64,000 nt of DNA from the NCBI RefSeq assembly GCF_009796825.1, contig NZ_CP047030.1, forward strand, positions 2,021,501 through 2,085,500, written 5' to 3'. This document shows, piece by piece, positions 27,703 through 36,686 of the stretch (the stretch's first letter is position 1; each line of letters starts with the position of its first letter). The DNA is from Algibacter sp. L3A6 (GTDB lineage: Bacteria; Bacteroidota; Bacteroidia; Flavobacteriales; Flavobacteriaceae). The translations under genes and the position numbers were made by a program. Under the pieces are notes generated by a model. That model was not told where the DNA came from. It saw only the letters and a program-made list of their open reading frames with translations, and searched no databases.

Positions 27703-27735
27703 AAAAGGTTTGCCGTAATGGTGAACCTTTTTTTA
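27703..27735 (+). terminator. Intrinsic terminator of trxA
   Basis: AAAAGGTTTGCC (27703-27714) pairs with GGTGAACCTTTT (27720-27731), with two adjacent G-T wobbles, around a 5-base loop and followed by T-rich sequence. Confidence 0.85.
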
Positions 27736-27766
27736 TTTTAGATGAAAATTAAAAGATATTAAAAAG

Positions 27767-28312
27767 ATGAGTGGACATAAAAAAATTCAAGACGCAATAG
27801 ATAGTAATTTTATAGAGCAACGTAAAGTGTTTTTATGGGGCCAGGTTGATGATGATTCTGCTAAGCATGTTGTAGATAGATTGATGTATTTAGATGCTTT
27901 AGGTGCTGAAGATATTACGCTTTATATTAATAGTCCTGGTGGCTATGTAACTTCAGGTTTTGCTATTTACGATTGTATTAAGTCTTTAAAAAGTGAAGTT
28001 TCTACAGTTTGTACTGGTTTTGCTGCATCTATGGGGTCGTTAATTTTGTCGGCAGGACAAAAGGGAAAACGTTTTATCCAACCTCACGCTCGTGTTATGA
28101 TACACCAACCAAGTGGTGGTGCTCGTGGACAAGCTAGTGATATTGAAATTACGGCTAAAGAAATTGTAATTACTAAAGAGCTAAGTGCTCAAATTTTAGC
28201 AGACAATTGTGGGCAAACATTTGAAAAAGTAATGAAAGATTTTAATCGTGATCATTGGATGGGTGCAGATGAGTCTGTGGCTTACGGCATTGTAGATCAA
28301 GTTGCTAAATAA
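27767..28312 (+). CDS. clpP: ClpP-like ATP-dependent serine protease subunit
   Basis: 181 residues. The catalytic triad is visible: S88 in GFAASMGS, H113 in MIHQPSGG and D162 in FNRDHWMGADES. INSPGG and the C-terminal GADESVAYGIVD are typical of ClpP. It forms the proteolytic barrel that works with ClpX or ClpA/C. It is shorter than E. coli ClpP, lacking a propeptide, and no clpX is adjacent, so it may be a second paralogue rather than the clpX-linked one. A terminator follows. Confidence 0.92.
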   Translation: MSGHKKIQDAIDSNFIEQRKVFLWGQVDDDSAKHVVDRLMYLDALGAEDITLYINSPGGYVTSGFAIYDCIKSLKSEVSTVCTGFAASMGSLILSAGQKGKRFIQPHARVMIHQPSGGARGQASDIEITAKEIVITKELSAQILADNCGQTFEKVMKDFNRDHWMGADESVAYGIVDQVAK

Positions 28313-28334
28313 AAAAATAATTTTTTAAAACTAC

Positions 28335-28388
28335 AAAACAGACTGGCTTGTTGAGTTAAACTTCACAATTAGGTCTGTTTTTTTTGTT
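28335..28388 (+). terminator. Intrinsic terminator after clpP
   Basis: AAAACAGAC (28335-28343) pairs with GTCTGTTTT (28373-28381), followed by T's. The loop is long (29 bases) and may hold a weaker inner stem. Confidence 0.7.
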
Positions 28389-28419
28389 TAACAAGTAAAG
28401 TATAATTAACTGTGGTGAT

Positions 28420-29349
28420 ATGAATTTGCAAAACGAACTAAATAAAGCTGAGGGTTTTAAAAATCTGGGATTACTTGCGAAGCAGGTAGTCGAGGGGTTT
28501 ATTGCTGGTATGCATAAAAGTCCGTTTCATGGATTTTCGGCAGAGTTTGCAGAGCATAAAATTTATAATCCAGGAGAAAGCACAAGGCATATAGACTGGA
28601 AGTTATTTGCTAAAACGGAAAAGCTGTACACCAAACGTTATGATGATGAAACTAATTTACGCTGCCACATTATTTTGGATAACAGTAGTTCTATGCATTA
28701 TCCGGAGTTAAATAATTTTTCTATTACTGAATTAAATAAAGTTGGATTCTCTGCCTTAGCATCTGCTACTCTAATGCATATGCTAAAAAAACAACGTGAT
28801 GCTGTAGGCTTAAGTATATATAGTGATGCTTACGGTTTTTATGCTTCGGAAAAAGGAAGTGAGCGCCACCATCAAATGCTTTTACATGAGTTAAGTAATG
28901 CGGTACTCTCGAAGCCGCTAATGAAGCAAACGGAAACTTATAAGTACTTACACGAAATAGCAGAAAACATCCATAGACGCTCCTTAATATTCTTGTTTAC
29001 CGATATGTTTCAAACTTCGGAAGATGAGGTAAAGCTTTTTGAAGCATTACGTCATTTAAAATACAATAAACATGAGGTAGTTTTGTTTCATGTTTTCGAT
29101 AAGGAAAAAGAATTGAATTTTGATTTTGATAATAGACCAAAACGTTTTATTGATGTTGAAACTGGCGAGCATATTAACCTGTATGCCGATTCCATAAAAG
29201 AAAACTATAGTAAAACGGTAAATAACTATTTTTCTAATTTGAAGTTGAAATGCGCACAATACAAAATAAAATACGTTGAAGCGGATATAAATAAAAATTT
29301 TAATAACATCCTGACAACGTACATGGTAGAGCGGCAGCGGTTTGTTTGA
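28420..29349 (+). CDS. DUF58 domain protein
   Basis: 309 residues with the DUF58 signature GESTRHIDWKLFAKTEKLYTK (without its last residue, the classic R-x-IDW block), followed by a VWA-like fold whose metal site is partly kept (DNSSSMHYP). DUF58 proteins normally pair with MoxR ATPases and VWA membrane proteins; no MoxR gene is adjacent here. Function is not established; a role in chaperone-like assembly is the usual suggestion. Soluble, no signal peptide. Followed closely by the tRNA-Asp promoter. Confidence 0.87.
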   Translation: MNLQNELNKAEGFKNLGLLAKQVVEGFIAGMHKSPFHGFSAEFAEHKIYNPGESTRHIDWKLFAKTEKLYTKRYDDETNLRCHIILDNSSSMHYPELNNFSITELNKVGFSALASATLMHMLKKQRDAVGLSIYSDAYGFYASEKGSERHHQMLLHELSNAVLSKPLMKQTETYKYLHEIAENIHRRSLIFLFTDMFQTSEDEVKLFEALRHLKYNKHEVVLFHVFDKEKELNFDFDNRPKRFIDVETGEHINLYADSIKENYSKTVNNYFSNLKLKCAQYKIKYVEADINKNFNNILTTYMVERQRFV

Positions 29350-29381
29350 TGGAAATTTTTTCAAAAAAATAATGAAAAAAG

Positions 29382-29412
29382 TTTGTGTGATTTAAAAAAG
29401 CGTGTATCTTTG
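29382..29412 (+). promoter_or_regulatory. Promoter of tRNA-Asp copy 1
   Basis: TTTG (29382-29385), 19-base spacer, TATCTTTG (29405-29412), followed by CACTCGCAATA. It matches the Bacteroidota TTTG/TAnnTTTG consensus and is shared with the ctaB promoter. Confidence 0.75.
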
Positions 29413-29430
29413 CACTCGCAATAACGCAAC

Positions 29431-29504
29431 GGTCTGGTAGTTCAGCTGGTTAGAATGTCGCCCTGTCACGGCGAAGGTCGCGGGTTCGAGTCCCGTCCAG
29501 ACCG
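29431..29504 (+). tRNA. tRNA-Asp (GTC), copy 1
   Basis: A 74-base cloverleaf: acceptor GGTCTGG/CCAGACC, D arm GTTC...GAAT, anticodon stem TCGCC/GGCGA with loop CTGTCAC (anticodon GTC at 29465-29467), variable AGGTC, T arm GCGGG-TTCGAGT-CCCGT, discriminator G at 29504. No CCA is encoded. Followed by an intrinsic terminator. Decodes GAC and GAU. Confidence 0.97.
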
Positions 29505-29522
29505 CTAAAATTGCAAACAAAG

Positions 29523-29549
29523 AAGCTCTGAGAAATTAGGGCTTTTTTT
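29523..29549 (+). terminator. Terminator of tRNA-Asp copy 1
   Basis: AAGCTCT (29523-29529) pairs with AGGGCTT (29538-29544, one G-T pair), followed by a T run. Confidence 0.8.
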
Positions 29550-29688
29550 GGCAATAAGAAGTTGTGTTGTTCCCGAATTTATTCGGGGAAGTAGTTTGCC
29601 AAATTCAATTTGGTAATCCAATGAGAAGCTTTCCTTTTTTCTGTGAAGAAGATTGGGATGCTTTTTTGTTTTAATTGTAAAATTAAAA

Positions 29689-29719
29689 TTGGTTAGATTA
29701 TAATAATAGTGTATATTCG
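29689..29719 (+). promoter_or_regulatory. Promoter of tRNA-Asp copy 2
   Basis: TTGG (29689-29692), 19-base spacer, TATATTCG (29712-29719), one mismatch from TAnnTTTG. Downstream CACTCGCAATA matches copy 1. The -33 element comes from unit 1's tail, not the duplicated unit. Confidence 0.6.
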
Positions 29720-29737
29720 CACTCGCAATAATGCAAC

Positions 29738-29811
29738 GGTCTGGTAGTTCAGCTGGTTAGAATGTCGCCCTGTCACGGCGAAGGTCGCGGGTTCGAGTCC
29801 CGTCCAGACCG
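29738..29811 (+). tRNA. tRNA-Asp (GTC), copy 2
   Basis: Base-for-base identical to the copy at 29431-29504, with anticodon GTC at 29772-29774, discriminator G and no encoded CCA. Its own promoter and terminator are present, so it can be transcribed separately. Confidence 0.97.
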
Positions 29812-29829
29812 CTAAAATTGCAAACAAAG

Positions 29830-29857
29830 AAGCTCTGAGAAATTAGGGCTTTTTTTG
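29830..29857 (+). terminator. Terminator of tRNA-Asp copy 2
   Basis: AAGCTCT (29830-29836) pairs with AGGGCTT (29845-29851), then a T run; same as copy 1. Confidence 0.8.
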
Positions 29858-30011
29858 TGCAATAAGAAGTTGTGTTGTTCCCGAATTTATTCGGGGAAGT
29901 AGTTTACCAAATTCAATTTGGTAATCCAATGAAAAGCTTTCCTTTTTTCTTTTAAGAAAATCGGAATGCTTTTTTATTTAGGACATAACCTTCAAATAAT
30001 ATTTAAAAATT

Positions 30012-30048
30012 AAAAGCCGTTTTACATCTGTAAAACGGCTTTTTTAAA
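30012..30048 (-). terminator. Bidirectional terminator after the RND efflux operon
   Basis: AAAAGCCGTTTTACA (30012-30026) pairs perfectly with TGTAAAACGGCTTTT (30029-30043). Both flanks supply T-rich RNA, so it can end the minus-strand efflux operon and any read-through from the tRNA genes. Confidence 0.88.
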
Positions 30049-30080
30049 CTAAAAAGATCTGCTATTAATCTATTTAAGTA

Positions 30081-31535
30081 TTATTTCCAACCTCCACCTA
30101 ATGCTTTATAGATATTTACATGGGCCAGTAGTTGTTCTTTTTTTGTTTCTATTATTTCTATTTGAGAATCTAGAGCCTCTCGTTGTGTTAATAGTACTTC
30201 GGTGTATTCTGCTCTAGCAGATTTAAAAAGTTTCATCGCGATATCGATAGATTCATTTAAAGCCTTTACTTGTTGGTCTCTCAAAGCATAACTTTTATTT
30301 AGATTATCTATGTTCGAAAGGGCATTAGATACTTCAACATAAGCATTCAGAATCGTTTTTTCATATTCGTAAACAGCTTGCAGTTGTTTTGCATTGGCGT
30401 TGGCATATTCAGCTTTAATCGCATTTCTATTAATTAACGGTCCAACTACATCTCCAACTAAAGAGTAAACCAAAGACTCTGGTGTGTTCGTTAAAAACTT
30501 TGGTTTAAAAGCTTGTAAGCCTACACCAGCAGAAATACCAACAGAAGGATAGAAATTGGCTTTTGCAACTTTTGTGTTTAGCTTTAATGCAGAAAGTTCT
30601 AATTCGGCTTTTCGGATATCTGTTCTGTTTTGTAACAACTGCGATGGAATACCCGCATTTATAATTCCGATATTTTTATTAATGAAATTTTTAGAACTAC
30701 GCTCAACATGTTGTGGATAGCGCCCAACTAAAAAGTTGATTGCATTTTCAACTTCTACAATGTTTTGCTGAATATCGAATTTGTTACTTTGATTTTTAAA
30801 AACTTCAGCTTCAAATCGGCGAACAGCTAACTCAGTTGCTCTAGCTGCCTCTTTTTGAATTTTCACCATATTTAAAGCGTTTTGTTGAAGCTCTAAATTT
30901 TGGTTAATAATATCTAGTTGATTGTCTAAAGCCATAAGTTCGTAATATGAATTGGCAATTTCTGCAACAAGATTTGTTATCATAAAGTTTTTTCCTTCCA
31001 CAGATGATAAATACTCTAAAACAGCGGCCTTTTTGCTGTTTCTAAGTTTCTTCCAAATATCGAGTTCCCATGAAGCGGAAAGTCCAATAGAATAATCTTG
31101 TAAAGGTTCAGGAAAAGCATCTTCTTCATGCACTTTTAAGTTTTTTTCAACAGCGCCATTTCGAGTAAATTCACCAACTTTTTCTACTTCCGCTCCAGCG
31201 TAAGCATTTACAAATGGTAAGTACTCACCTTTACGAGCTTTAATTTCGTTTTTAGCCATATTTATTTGCTGTAACATCATGTTAAGCTCTTGGTTATTGG
31301 CTAATGCTGTATCTATTAAAGCTGTTAAATTGGGGTCTGTAAAATAGTTTTTCCAGTTTATGCTTGCTGTATTTATGGTGTCTAACGATTGGTTTTGATA
31401 ACCTTCGGGGGTAGACATGTTAGCCTCTCTTATGCTTTTTGTTGGTACACAAGAAAACGCAAAAGCCATAATAAAAACACCAACCAACATAGTTGGCAGG
31501 TGTTTTAGTCTATTTTTTATGTTATACTTCATCAT
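30081..31535 (-). CDS. TolC-family outer membrane efflux lipoprotein (OprM/NodT type)
   Basis: 484 residues with a lipobox (FAFSCVP, Cys29) and two repeated long helical coiled regions, as in OprM/NodT outer-membrane factors (for example NLVAEIANSYYELMALDNQL and NRTDIRKAELELSALKLNTK). It forms the outer-membrane channel of the RND pump encoded upstream. Its start overlaps the end of the RND gene by 14 bases, so translation is probably coupled. The trimeric channel spans outer membrane and periplasm. Confidence 0.92.
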   Translation of the reverse strand: MMKYNIKNRLKHLPTMLVGVFIMAFAFSCVPTKSIREANMSTPEGYQNQSLDTINTASINWKNYFTDPNLTALIDTALANNQELNMMLQQINMAKNEIKARKGEYLPFVNAYAGAEVEKVGEFTRNGAVEKNLKVHEEDAFPEPLQDYSIGLSASWELDIWKKLRNSKKAAVLEYLSSVEGKNFMITNLVAEIANSYYELMALDNQLDIINQNLELQQNALNMVKIQKEAARATELAVRRFEAEVFKNQSNKFDIQQNIVEVENAINFLVGRYPQHVERSSKNFINKNIGIINAGIPSQLLQNRTDIRKAELELSALKLNTKVAKANFYPSVGISAGVGLQAFKPKFLTNTPESLVYSLVGDVVGPLINRNAIKAEYANANAKQLQAVYEYEKTILNAYVEVSNALSNIDNLNKSYALRDQQVKALNESIDIAMKLFKSARAEYTEVLLTQREALDSQIEIIETKKEQLLAHVNIYKALGGGWK

Positions 31536-34500
31536 TATTTTTTTTAGTGAGTTTTTTCAATAATTTAGTAATTTTGCTAATTTTAGTAGCATTTACTTCA
31601 CTTTGGTTTTTATTTTCGCTTAAGTGCATTAATTCATCTGTTACAGAAGTTGAGGCTTCATCTTTAATAAGACTTCTGCCATCTGCTAATTTTGCGAAGA
31701 CATAATATAAACCAGGTATAATGATTACTCCAAATACAGTACCTATAAACATACCTCCCATTGCAGATCCACCAATGGTTCTGTTTCCGATAGCACCTGC
31801 TCCAGAAGCCATAACCAACGGCACTAAACCAGCGATAAAAGCAAAAGAGGTCATTAAGATAGGACGAAACCTAGCTCTCGACCCTTCGATAGCGGCTTCT
31901 AATATGGTAGAGTCTTGTTTGCGTTTTTGTACTGCGAATTCCACGATTAATACGGCGTTTTTACCGAGTAACCCAACTAGCATAATAACTCCAATTTGAG
32001 CATACACATCATTTGCTAAACCCATACCTTTTAGTAGAATAAACGAACCAAAAACTCCAACAGGAAGCGATAAGATTACCGCAAACGGAAGTAGGAAACT
32101 TTCGTATTGAGCGGCAAGTACGAAGTATACAAAGATTAAAACAATAGCGAAAATATAAATAGACTCGCTACCACGACTTGCTTCATCGTAAGTTAAACCT
32201 TCCCAACCAATATCGTAACCTCTTGGTAATTGTTCTTTAGCTACTTCTTTAATCGCTTTAATTGCGTCTCCACTGGTGTAACCTGGCGCAGGTAAACCAC
32301 GAATAGCCGCAGAATTATAGAGATTGTAACGCGTAATTTCATTTGGACCTAAAGCTTTTTCCATAGTCATAAATGCAGAATATGGAACCATTTCGCCAGA
32401 TTCGTTCTTCACGTAAAGTTTTTGAAGATCGGAAGGTAATCCGCGATATTCCGGAGCGGCTTGTGTATAAACTTTAAAGAAACGACCAAAACGGATAAAA
32501 CCTTGCTCGTAAGTACTACCGATTAAAATGTTGAGGTTTTCCATGGCTTTACCAATAGTAACGCCTTTTTGCATCGCTTTTTTGTTGTCAATTTTTAATT
32601 TGTACTGCGGATAGTTTGCAGAGAAAAAGGTAAATAAACCCGTTAATTCTGGTCGCTTGGATAATGCAGTCATAAACTCATTGTTGATTTTCTCGAAATG
32701 ATGATAGTCTGTAGAGTTTGTTTTGTCTAACAAACGCATAGCAAAACCACCTGAAGATCCAAAGCCTGGCACGGCTGGTGGCTCGAAGTATTCAATTACG
32801 GCTCCTAAGTCGCGAGTTTCTTCTTCTAACTCTTCCATGATTTCGTGTACGGTGTGTTCACGATCGGACCATGGTTTTAAGTTAATTAAACATGTTCCTG
32901 CATTAGAGCCACGACCTTCCGTCATAATTTCGTAACCTGCTAAAGAGGAAACAGATTCTACACCTTCGGTTTCTTCACAAATTTTCTGAAGTTTTTTTGC
33001 AACTTCATTCGTACGTTCTAAAGTAGCTCCGGGAGGTGTTTGAATGATGGCGTAAATCATCCCTTGATCTTCATTTGGGATAAATCCAGCCGGTAATACT
33101 TCATTTGTAAAATATATACCAGCACAAAAAGCGATGAGCATACCAAATGTTACAATACGTCGTGCCGCAATTTTGTTTAATAAGTTAACATAACCACCTG
33201 TAAGGCGTTCAAAACCTTTGTTGAACCAAGCAATAAACTTATCTATTGCCGATTTCTTTTTTGCTTTGCCGTGATTGTTTTTTAAAAGCATGGCACAAAG
33301 CACAGGTGTAAGTGTTAGAGCTACAATAGCTGAAATAACAATTGATCCAGCCATGGTAATAGAGAATTGACGATAGAAAACCCCAACAGGACCTGACATA
33401 AATGATGTTGGTATAAATACCGAAACCATAACTAATGTAATTGCGATAATAGCACCTCCAATTTCACTTAGTACAGCAGAAGATGCTTGGTAAGGTGAAA
33501 GATGTTCTTCTTCCATTTTAACGTGTACGGCCTCGACGACTACAATAGCATTATCGACCACAATACCAATGGCGAGTACTAAAGCGAAAAGTGTAATTAA
33601 GTTAATAGATAGACCAAAAAGTTGCATAACAAAAAAGGCACCAATTAACGATACCGGAACGGCAATAATTGGGATTAATGTAGAACGCCAATCTCCTAAA
33701 AACAAGAAAACCACAATTGCTACAAGAATAAAGGCATCGCGTAATGTATGAAGTACTTGCTCGATGGAGGCGCCTAAGAAATTAGAGACATCATAACTAA
33801 TTTGAAAATCCATACCAGGTGGTAAGTCTTTTTTTAACTCGTCTAATTTTTCTTTAACAGAAGCAATAACGTCGCTACCATTACTCCCGAAAGTTTGTTT
33901 TAATACAATGGAAGCCGATGGTTGCCCATCTAGATTTGAATAAATATCGAAAAATTCACTACCAAGGTTAACATCGGCAATGTCTGATAGTTTAATAATT
34001 TCGCCTTCTTCATTCGCTCGAATTATAATCTCTTTGTATTGATCTGGCTCGTTATAGCGATTTTCATAGGTTAGTACATATTCTAAAGATTGTGCTGTTT
34101 TGCCTGAACTTCTACCAATTCTGCCGGGTCTAGCCAAAATACTTTGGTCTTCCATGGCTTCTAGAACTTCTTCGGCCGAAATATTATAGGCACGCATACG
34201 GTCGGGTTTTAACCAAACACGCATCGCGTATTTTCTACTTCCTAAAATTTTAGCACTTGCTATACCATCAATACGTTGAATTTCTGGTATTACTTTAGTG
34301 TAAGCGTAGTTGAATAAGAATTTTTCATCGTTGTCTTTCTTCTTACTAAAAAGATTTACATACATCAACATACTTGGTTGTACAGGCGTAATAACCACGC
34401 CTTCGCGCTGTACCAATTCGGGTAACAGTGGCATGACCTGGTCTACTCTTGTTTTTACGCGGACTACAGCCTCGTTGGGGTCGGTTCCGGGTTCGAAAAT

Positions 34501-34776
34501 AACACGTAAAGTACCTTCTCCTGCACTGGTAGCATCAGATGCTATGTAGCGCATGTCTTGCACTCCGTTAATAGCGGTTTCTAGAGGAATTAATGTTGAA
34601 TTTACCAATACATCCGCACTAGATCCCGGATAGGCGATAAAAATATTAACAGTGGTTGGTGCAATTTGCGGAAATTGCGAAATGGGTAATTGCTTAATAG
34701 CAAGCAAGCCCGTAAATACGATAATGACCGAAATGACAATGGCCAAAACGGGTCTTTGTATAAATTTTTTAAACAT
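31522..34776 (-). CDS. RND efflux pump inner-membrane permease (HAE1/AcrB type)
   Basis: 1084 residues, the expected length. It begins MFKKFIQRPVLAIVISVIIV (TM1), has two large periplasmic loops and twelve membrane segments. TM4 carries the proton-relay pair (LAIGIVVDNAIVVVEAV) of hydrophobic-amphiphilic exporters, not the metal-ion CusA type. It exports drugs, detergents or similar compounds by proton motive force. It has a charged C-terminal extension of about 50 residues. Middle gene of an adaptor-permease-channel operon; no TetR-type regulator is adjacent. Confidence 0.95.
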   Translation of the reverse strand: MFKKFIQRPVLAIVISVIIVFTGLLAIKQLPISQFPQIAPTTVNIFIAYPGSSADVLVNSTLIPLETAINGVQDMRYIASDATSAGEGTLRVIFEPGTDPNEAVVRVKTRVDQVMPLLPELVQREGVVITPVQPSMLMYVNLFSKKKDNDEKFLFNYAYTKVIPEIQRIDGIASAKILGSRKYAMRVWLKPDRMRAYNISAEEVLEAMEDQSILARPGRIGRSSGKTAQSLEYVLTYENRYNEPDQYKEIIIRANEEGEIIKLSDIADVNLGSEFFDIYSNLDGQPSASIVLKQTFGSNGSDVIASVKEKLDELKKDLPPGMDFQISYDVSNFLGASIEQVLHTLRDAFILVAIVVFLFLGDWRSTLIPIIAVPVSLIGAFFVMQLFGLSINLITLFALVLAIGIVVDNAIVVVEAVHVKMEEEHLSPYQASSAVLSEIGGAIIAITLVMVSVFIPTSFMSGPVGVFYRQFSITMAGSIVISAIVALTLTPVLCAMLLKNNHGKAKKKSAIDKFIAWFNKGFERLTGGYVNLLNKIAARRIVTFGMLIAFCAGIYFTNEVLPAGFIPNEDQGMIYAIIQTPPGATLERTNEVAKKLQKICEETEGVESVSSLAGYEIMTEGRGSNAGTCLINLKPWSDREHTVHEIMEELEEETRDLGAVIEYFEPPAVPGFGSSGGFAMRLLDKTNSTDYHHFEKINNEFMTALSKRPELTGLFTFFSANYPQYKLKIDNKKAMQKGVTIGKAMENLNILIGSTYEQGFIRFGRFFKVYTQAAPEYRGLPSDLQKLYVKNESGEMVPYSAFMTMEKALGPNEITRYNLYNSAAIRGLPAPGYTSGDAIKAIKEVAKEQLPRGYDIGWEGLTYDEASRGSESIYIFAIVLIFVYFVLAAQYESFLLPFAVILSLPVGVFGSFILLKGMGLANDVYAQIGVIMLVGLLGKNAVLIVEFAVQKRKQDSTILEAAIEGSRARFRPILMTSFAFIAGLVPLVMASGAGAIGNRTIGGSAMGGMFIGTVFGVIIIPGLYYVFAKLADGRSLIKDEASTSVTDELMHLSENKNQSEVNATKISKITKLLKKLTKKNNDEV

Positions 34777-34803
34777 GATTTTTTTGAGATTTAGTAGAAG
34801 TGA

Positions 34804-35886
34804 TTACTCTGCATACATTTCTAAATTTGCTAATACCTCGTTAGGTTGTACAAGCGTTGTGGCAATTTTTTCTTGGTCTTTAACCATTCTAATGCCTTCT
34901 AGTAAAATTTTATCGTTTATTGATAGACCTGTTTTTACCACAAATAAGTGCGGTAATTCAGCTTCTACCGTAATTTCTCGCTGTTTAACCACGTTGTTTT
35001 TATCGATTACAAAAACATATTTTTTGTCTAAAATCTCAAAAGTTGCTTTCTGCGGAATAATGATAGCGTCTTTAAAAGGAACTTTCATTAAAACACTTCC
35101 GGTTTCGCCATGACGTAAAATACCATCTGGGTTCGGGAAGGTTGCTCTAAAAGCAATATTGCCGGTTTCGCTGTTAAATTCACCTTCTATAGTTTCTACT
35201 ATTCCAGTCTGGTTAAAAGGTTTGTTGTTGGCGAGTAATAAACTAACTTCTTTCTTTGCATCTTTATCTTTACTAATAATATAGTCTAAGTATTCGGCTT
35301 CGGGTACGTTAAAATAAACCCACATTTTACTGTTGTCTGATAAGGTTGTTAATAGTTCGCCTTCGTCTAATAAGCTTCCTTGTCGTGCTTCAAGATGATC
35401 CATAATGCCATCGAAAGGCGCCCTAATGTCTGTAAAACCTAAATGGGTTCTAGCAAGAGAAACTTCAGCTTTAGCTTTTTCAACATTGGCTTTTGCTAAG
35501 GCTAATTCGTTGCTAGAAACCACGTTGCTATCCGCTAAAAGTTGGGTGTTATTCAATTCTATTTCTGCAGTATGTTCTTCTGCAGTCGCTTTTTGTAATT
35601 CCGCCTTGTATACATTTGGCGAAATTTGGAACATATGTTGGCCTTTTTTCACGTGTTGGCCTTCGTCTACAAAAATTTGTTTTAAATAGCCTTTTTCTAG
35701 CGCTCTTACTTCAATATGTTGATAAGCGTGAATTTGACTCACGTAGTCTTTTGTAATTGAGGTATCTTTTTTTATAGGATTTGTTACTAGAAATTTAACT
35801 TCTTCGGCTTTCTTTTCGTGTTTTTTTTCACAGCTTGTATTAAATAGGAATACAAGCGCACCAATGTAAATGAAGGTTTTCTTCAT
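34804..35886 (-). CDS. RND efflux periplasmic adaptor (AcrA-like) lipoprotein
   Basis: 360 residues with a lipobox (LFNTSCEKK, Cys19), a split lipoyl domain (HIEVRALEKGYLKQIFVDEG and FTDIRAPFDGIMDHLEARQG), a helical hairpin between the halves and C-terminal beta-barrel domains. It links the permease to the outer-membrane channel. First gene of the tripartite operon, 27 bases before the RND gene. Confidence 0.93.
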   Translation of the reverse strand: MKKTFIYIGALVFLFNTSCEKKHEKKAEEVKFLVTNPIKKDTSITKDYVSQIHAYQHIEVRALEKGYLKQIFVDEGQHVKKGQHMFQISPNVYKAELQKATAEEHTAEIELNNTQLLADSNVVSSNELALAKANVEKAKAEVSLARTHLGFTDIRAPFDGIMDHLEARQGSLLDEGELLTTLSDNSKMWVYFNVPEAEYLDYIISKDKDAKKEVSLLLANNKPFNQTGIVETIEGEFNSETGNIAFRATFPNPDGILRHGETGSVLMKVPFKDAIIIPQKATFEILDKKYVFVIDKNNVVKQREITVEAELPHLFVVKTGLSINDKILLEGIRMVKDQEKIATTLVQPNEVLANLEMYAE

Positions 35887-36035
35887 GGGTATATGTCTTT
35901 AAATAAGTGGTTAGATAAAATAATTTGTTAAGACAATAGCATCATTTGTAGATGCATTATCTCAGTGTTTTAATTGAAATACTAATGTGTAAGTAATTGA
36001 CAATCCATTAAGTTTTGGATTGTTTTAAAACAAAA

Positions 36036-36467
36036 TCAAATTATAAAAACCTGAAATTTAGCGTGAAGCGGTATTGAAGATTTGCTATAGTTGTAAATAT
36101 AGCGTTGGGTGTTTTCTTTTAGTTCGCAGGTTAAGCCATCAAGTAGTTGCGCATAAAAAATAGATGCTATTGGGCAACTAAAATTAAATGGTTTAAAATC
36201 TACGTTTAGTTTCTCTTCATCATCTTCTTCAAAATTTTCTTCATCTACATATTCCGAATACGTTTTGCGTTCGTTGTTTGAGCTTGAAGTATTAAATTGA
36301 AGTTGATTAAAACTGTGTGTAGTGGAAGAGTTGGTGGCTTGCGCCGAAGTATTACTAGTTTTAAGAATAGCTTTGTTCTGTATATCTGAGTTTGCGTATA
36401 GATTTGCAAATCCAGTTAACAGAATGATGTTTAATAAAAACAAATATTTCTTAAAGGCGTTTTTCAT
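36036..36467 (-). CDS. Small secreted hypothetical protein upstream of the RND operon
   Basis: 143 residues, family not recognised. It has a signal peptide (KKYLFLLNIILLTGFANLYA), a Ser/Thr/Asn-rich low-complexity stretch (about 30-75), an acidic patch (DEENFEEDDEEK) and a C-terminal segment with two Cys (SCPIASI and GLTCELK). The same strand and 149-base gap to the adaptor gene make a link with the efflux operon possible but unproven. Confidence 0.55.
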   Translation of the reverse strand: MKNAFKKYLFLLNIILLTGFANLYANSDIQNKAILKTSNTSAQATNSSTTHSFNQLQFNTSSSNNERKTYSEYVDEENFEEDDEEKLNVDFKPFNFSCPIASIFYAQLLDGLTCELKENTQRYIYNYSKSSIPLHAKFQVFII

Positions 36468-36630
36468 CTAGGTCGTAAAACTATATCAATTGAATAATAT
36501 TACCAAATGAAAATTTTATTAAAAGCTTCTTGATCTTAATAGTTTATATAAAAATTAACATTTGGTAAGGAATATTAAGTCTTTTTAACATTCGCAGCGT
36601 TTTATTTAAGAATATCCTAAAAATAGGGCA

Positions 36631-36662
36631 TAAAAAAAAGCCACCTTAAAAAGGTGGCTTTT
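36631..36662 (-). terminator. Terminator of the 11-mer repeat lipoprotein gene
   Basis: AAAAGCCACCTT (36636-36647) pairs with AAGGTGGCTTTT (36651-36662), loop AAA; on the minus strand it runs into a T tract. Confidence 0.9.
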
Positions 36663-36686
36663 GAAATTTTAAAGTAATAATAAATA

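Larger units (their letters stand above)
29405..29655 (+). repeat. Tandem duplication unit 1 (tRNA-Asp region)
   Basis: Spans the -7 element, the tRNA gene, its terminator, and two further hairpins (TCCCGAAT/ATTCGGGG and CCAAATT/AATTTGG). It is nearly identical to unit 2 starting 307 bases later, with scattered substitutions and small indels in the spacer. Confidence 0.88.
29712..29955 (+). repeat. Tandem duplication unit 2 (tRNA-Asp region)
   Basis: Second copy of the unit, offset by 307 bases. The tRNA is identical; differences sit in the -7 element, the poly-T/spacer and a hairpin stem where a G-T pair of unit 1 (GCCAAATT) is an A-T pair here (ACCAAATT). Confidence 0.88.

Noticed and set aside
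28420..29349. DUF58 as part of a MoxR/VWA system
   Set aside because: No MoxR ATPase or BatA/BatB-type gene is adjacent, so the pairing cannot be supported here.
30000..30050. Could be a third piece of the tRNA duplication
   Set aside because: It is a different perfect hairpin (GCCGTTTTACA), shared by no tRNA unit, and fits a bidirectional terminator.
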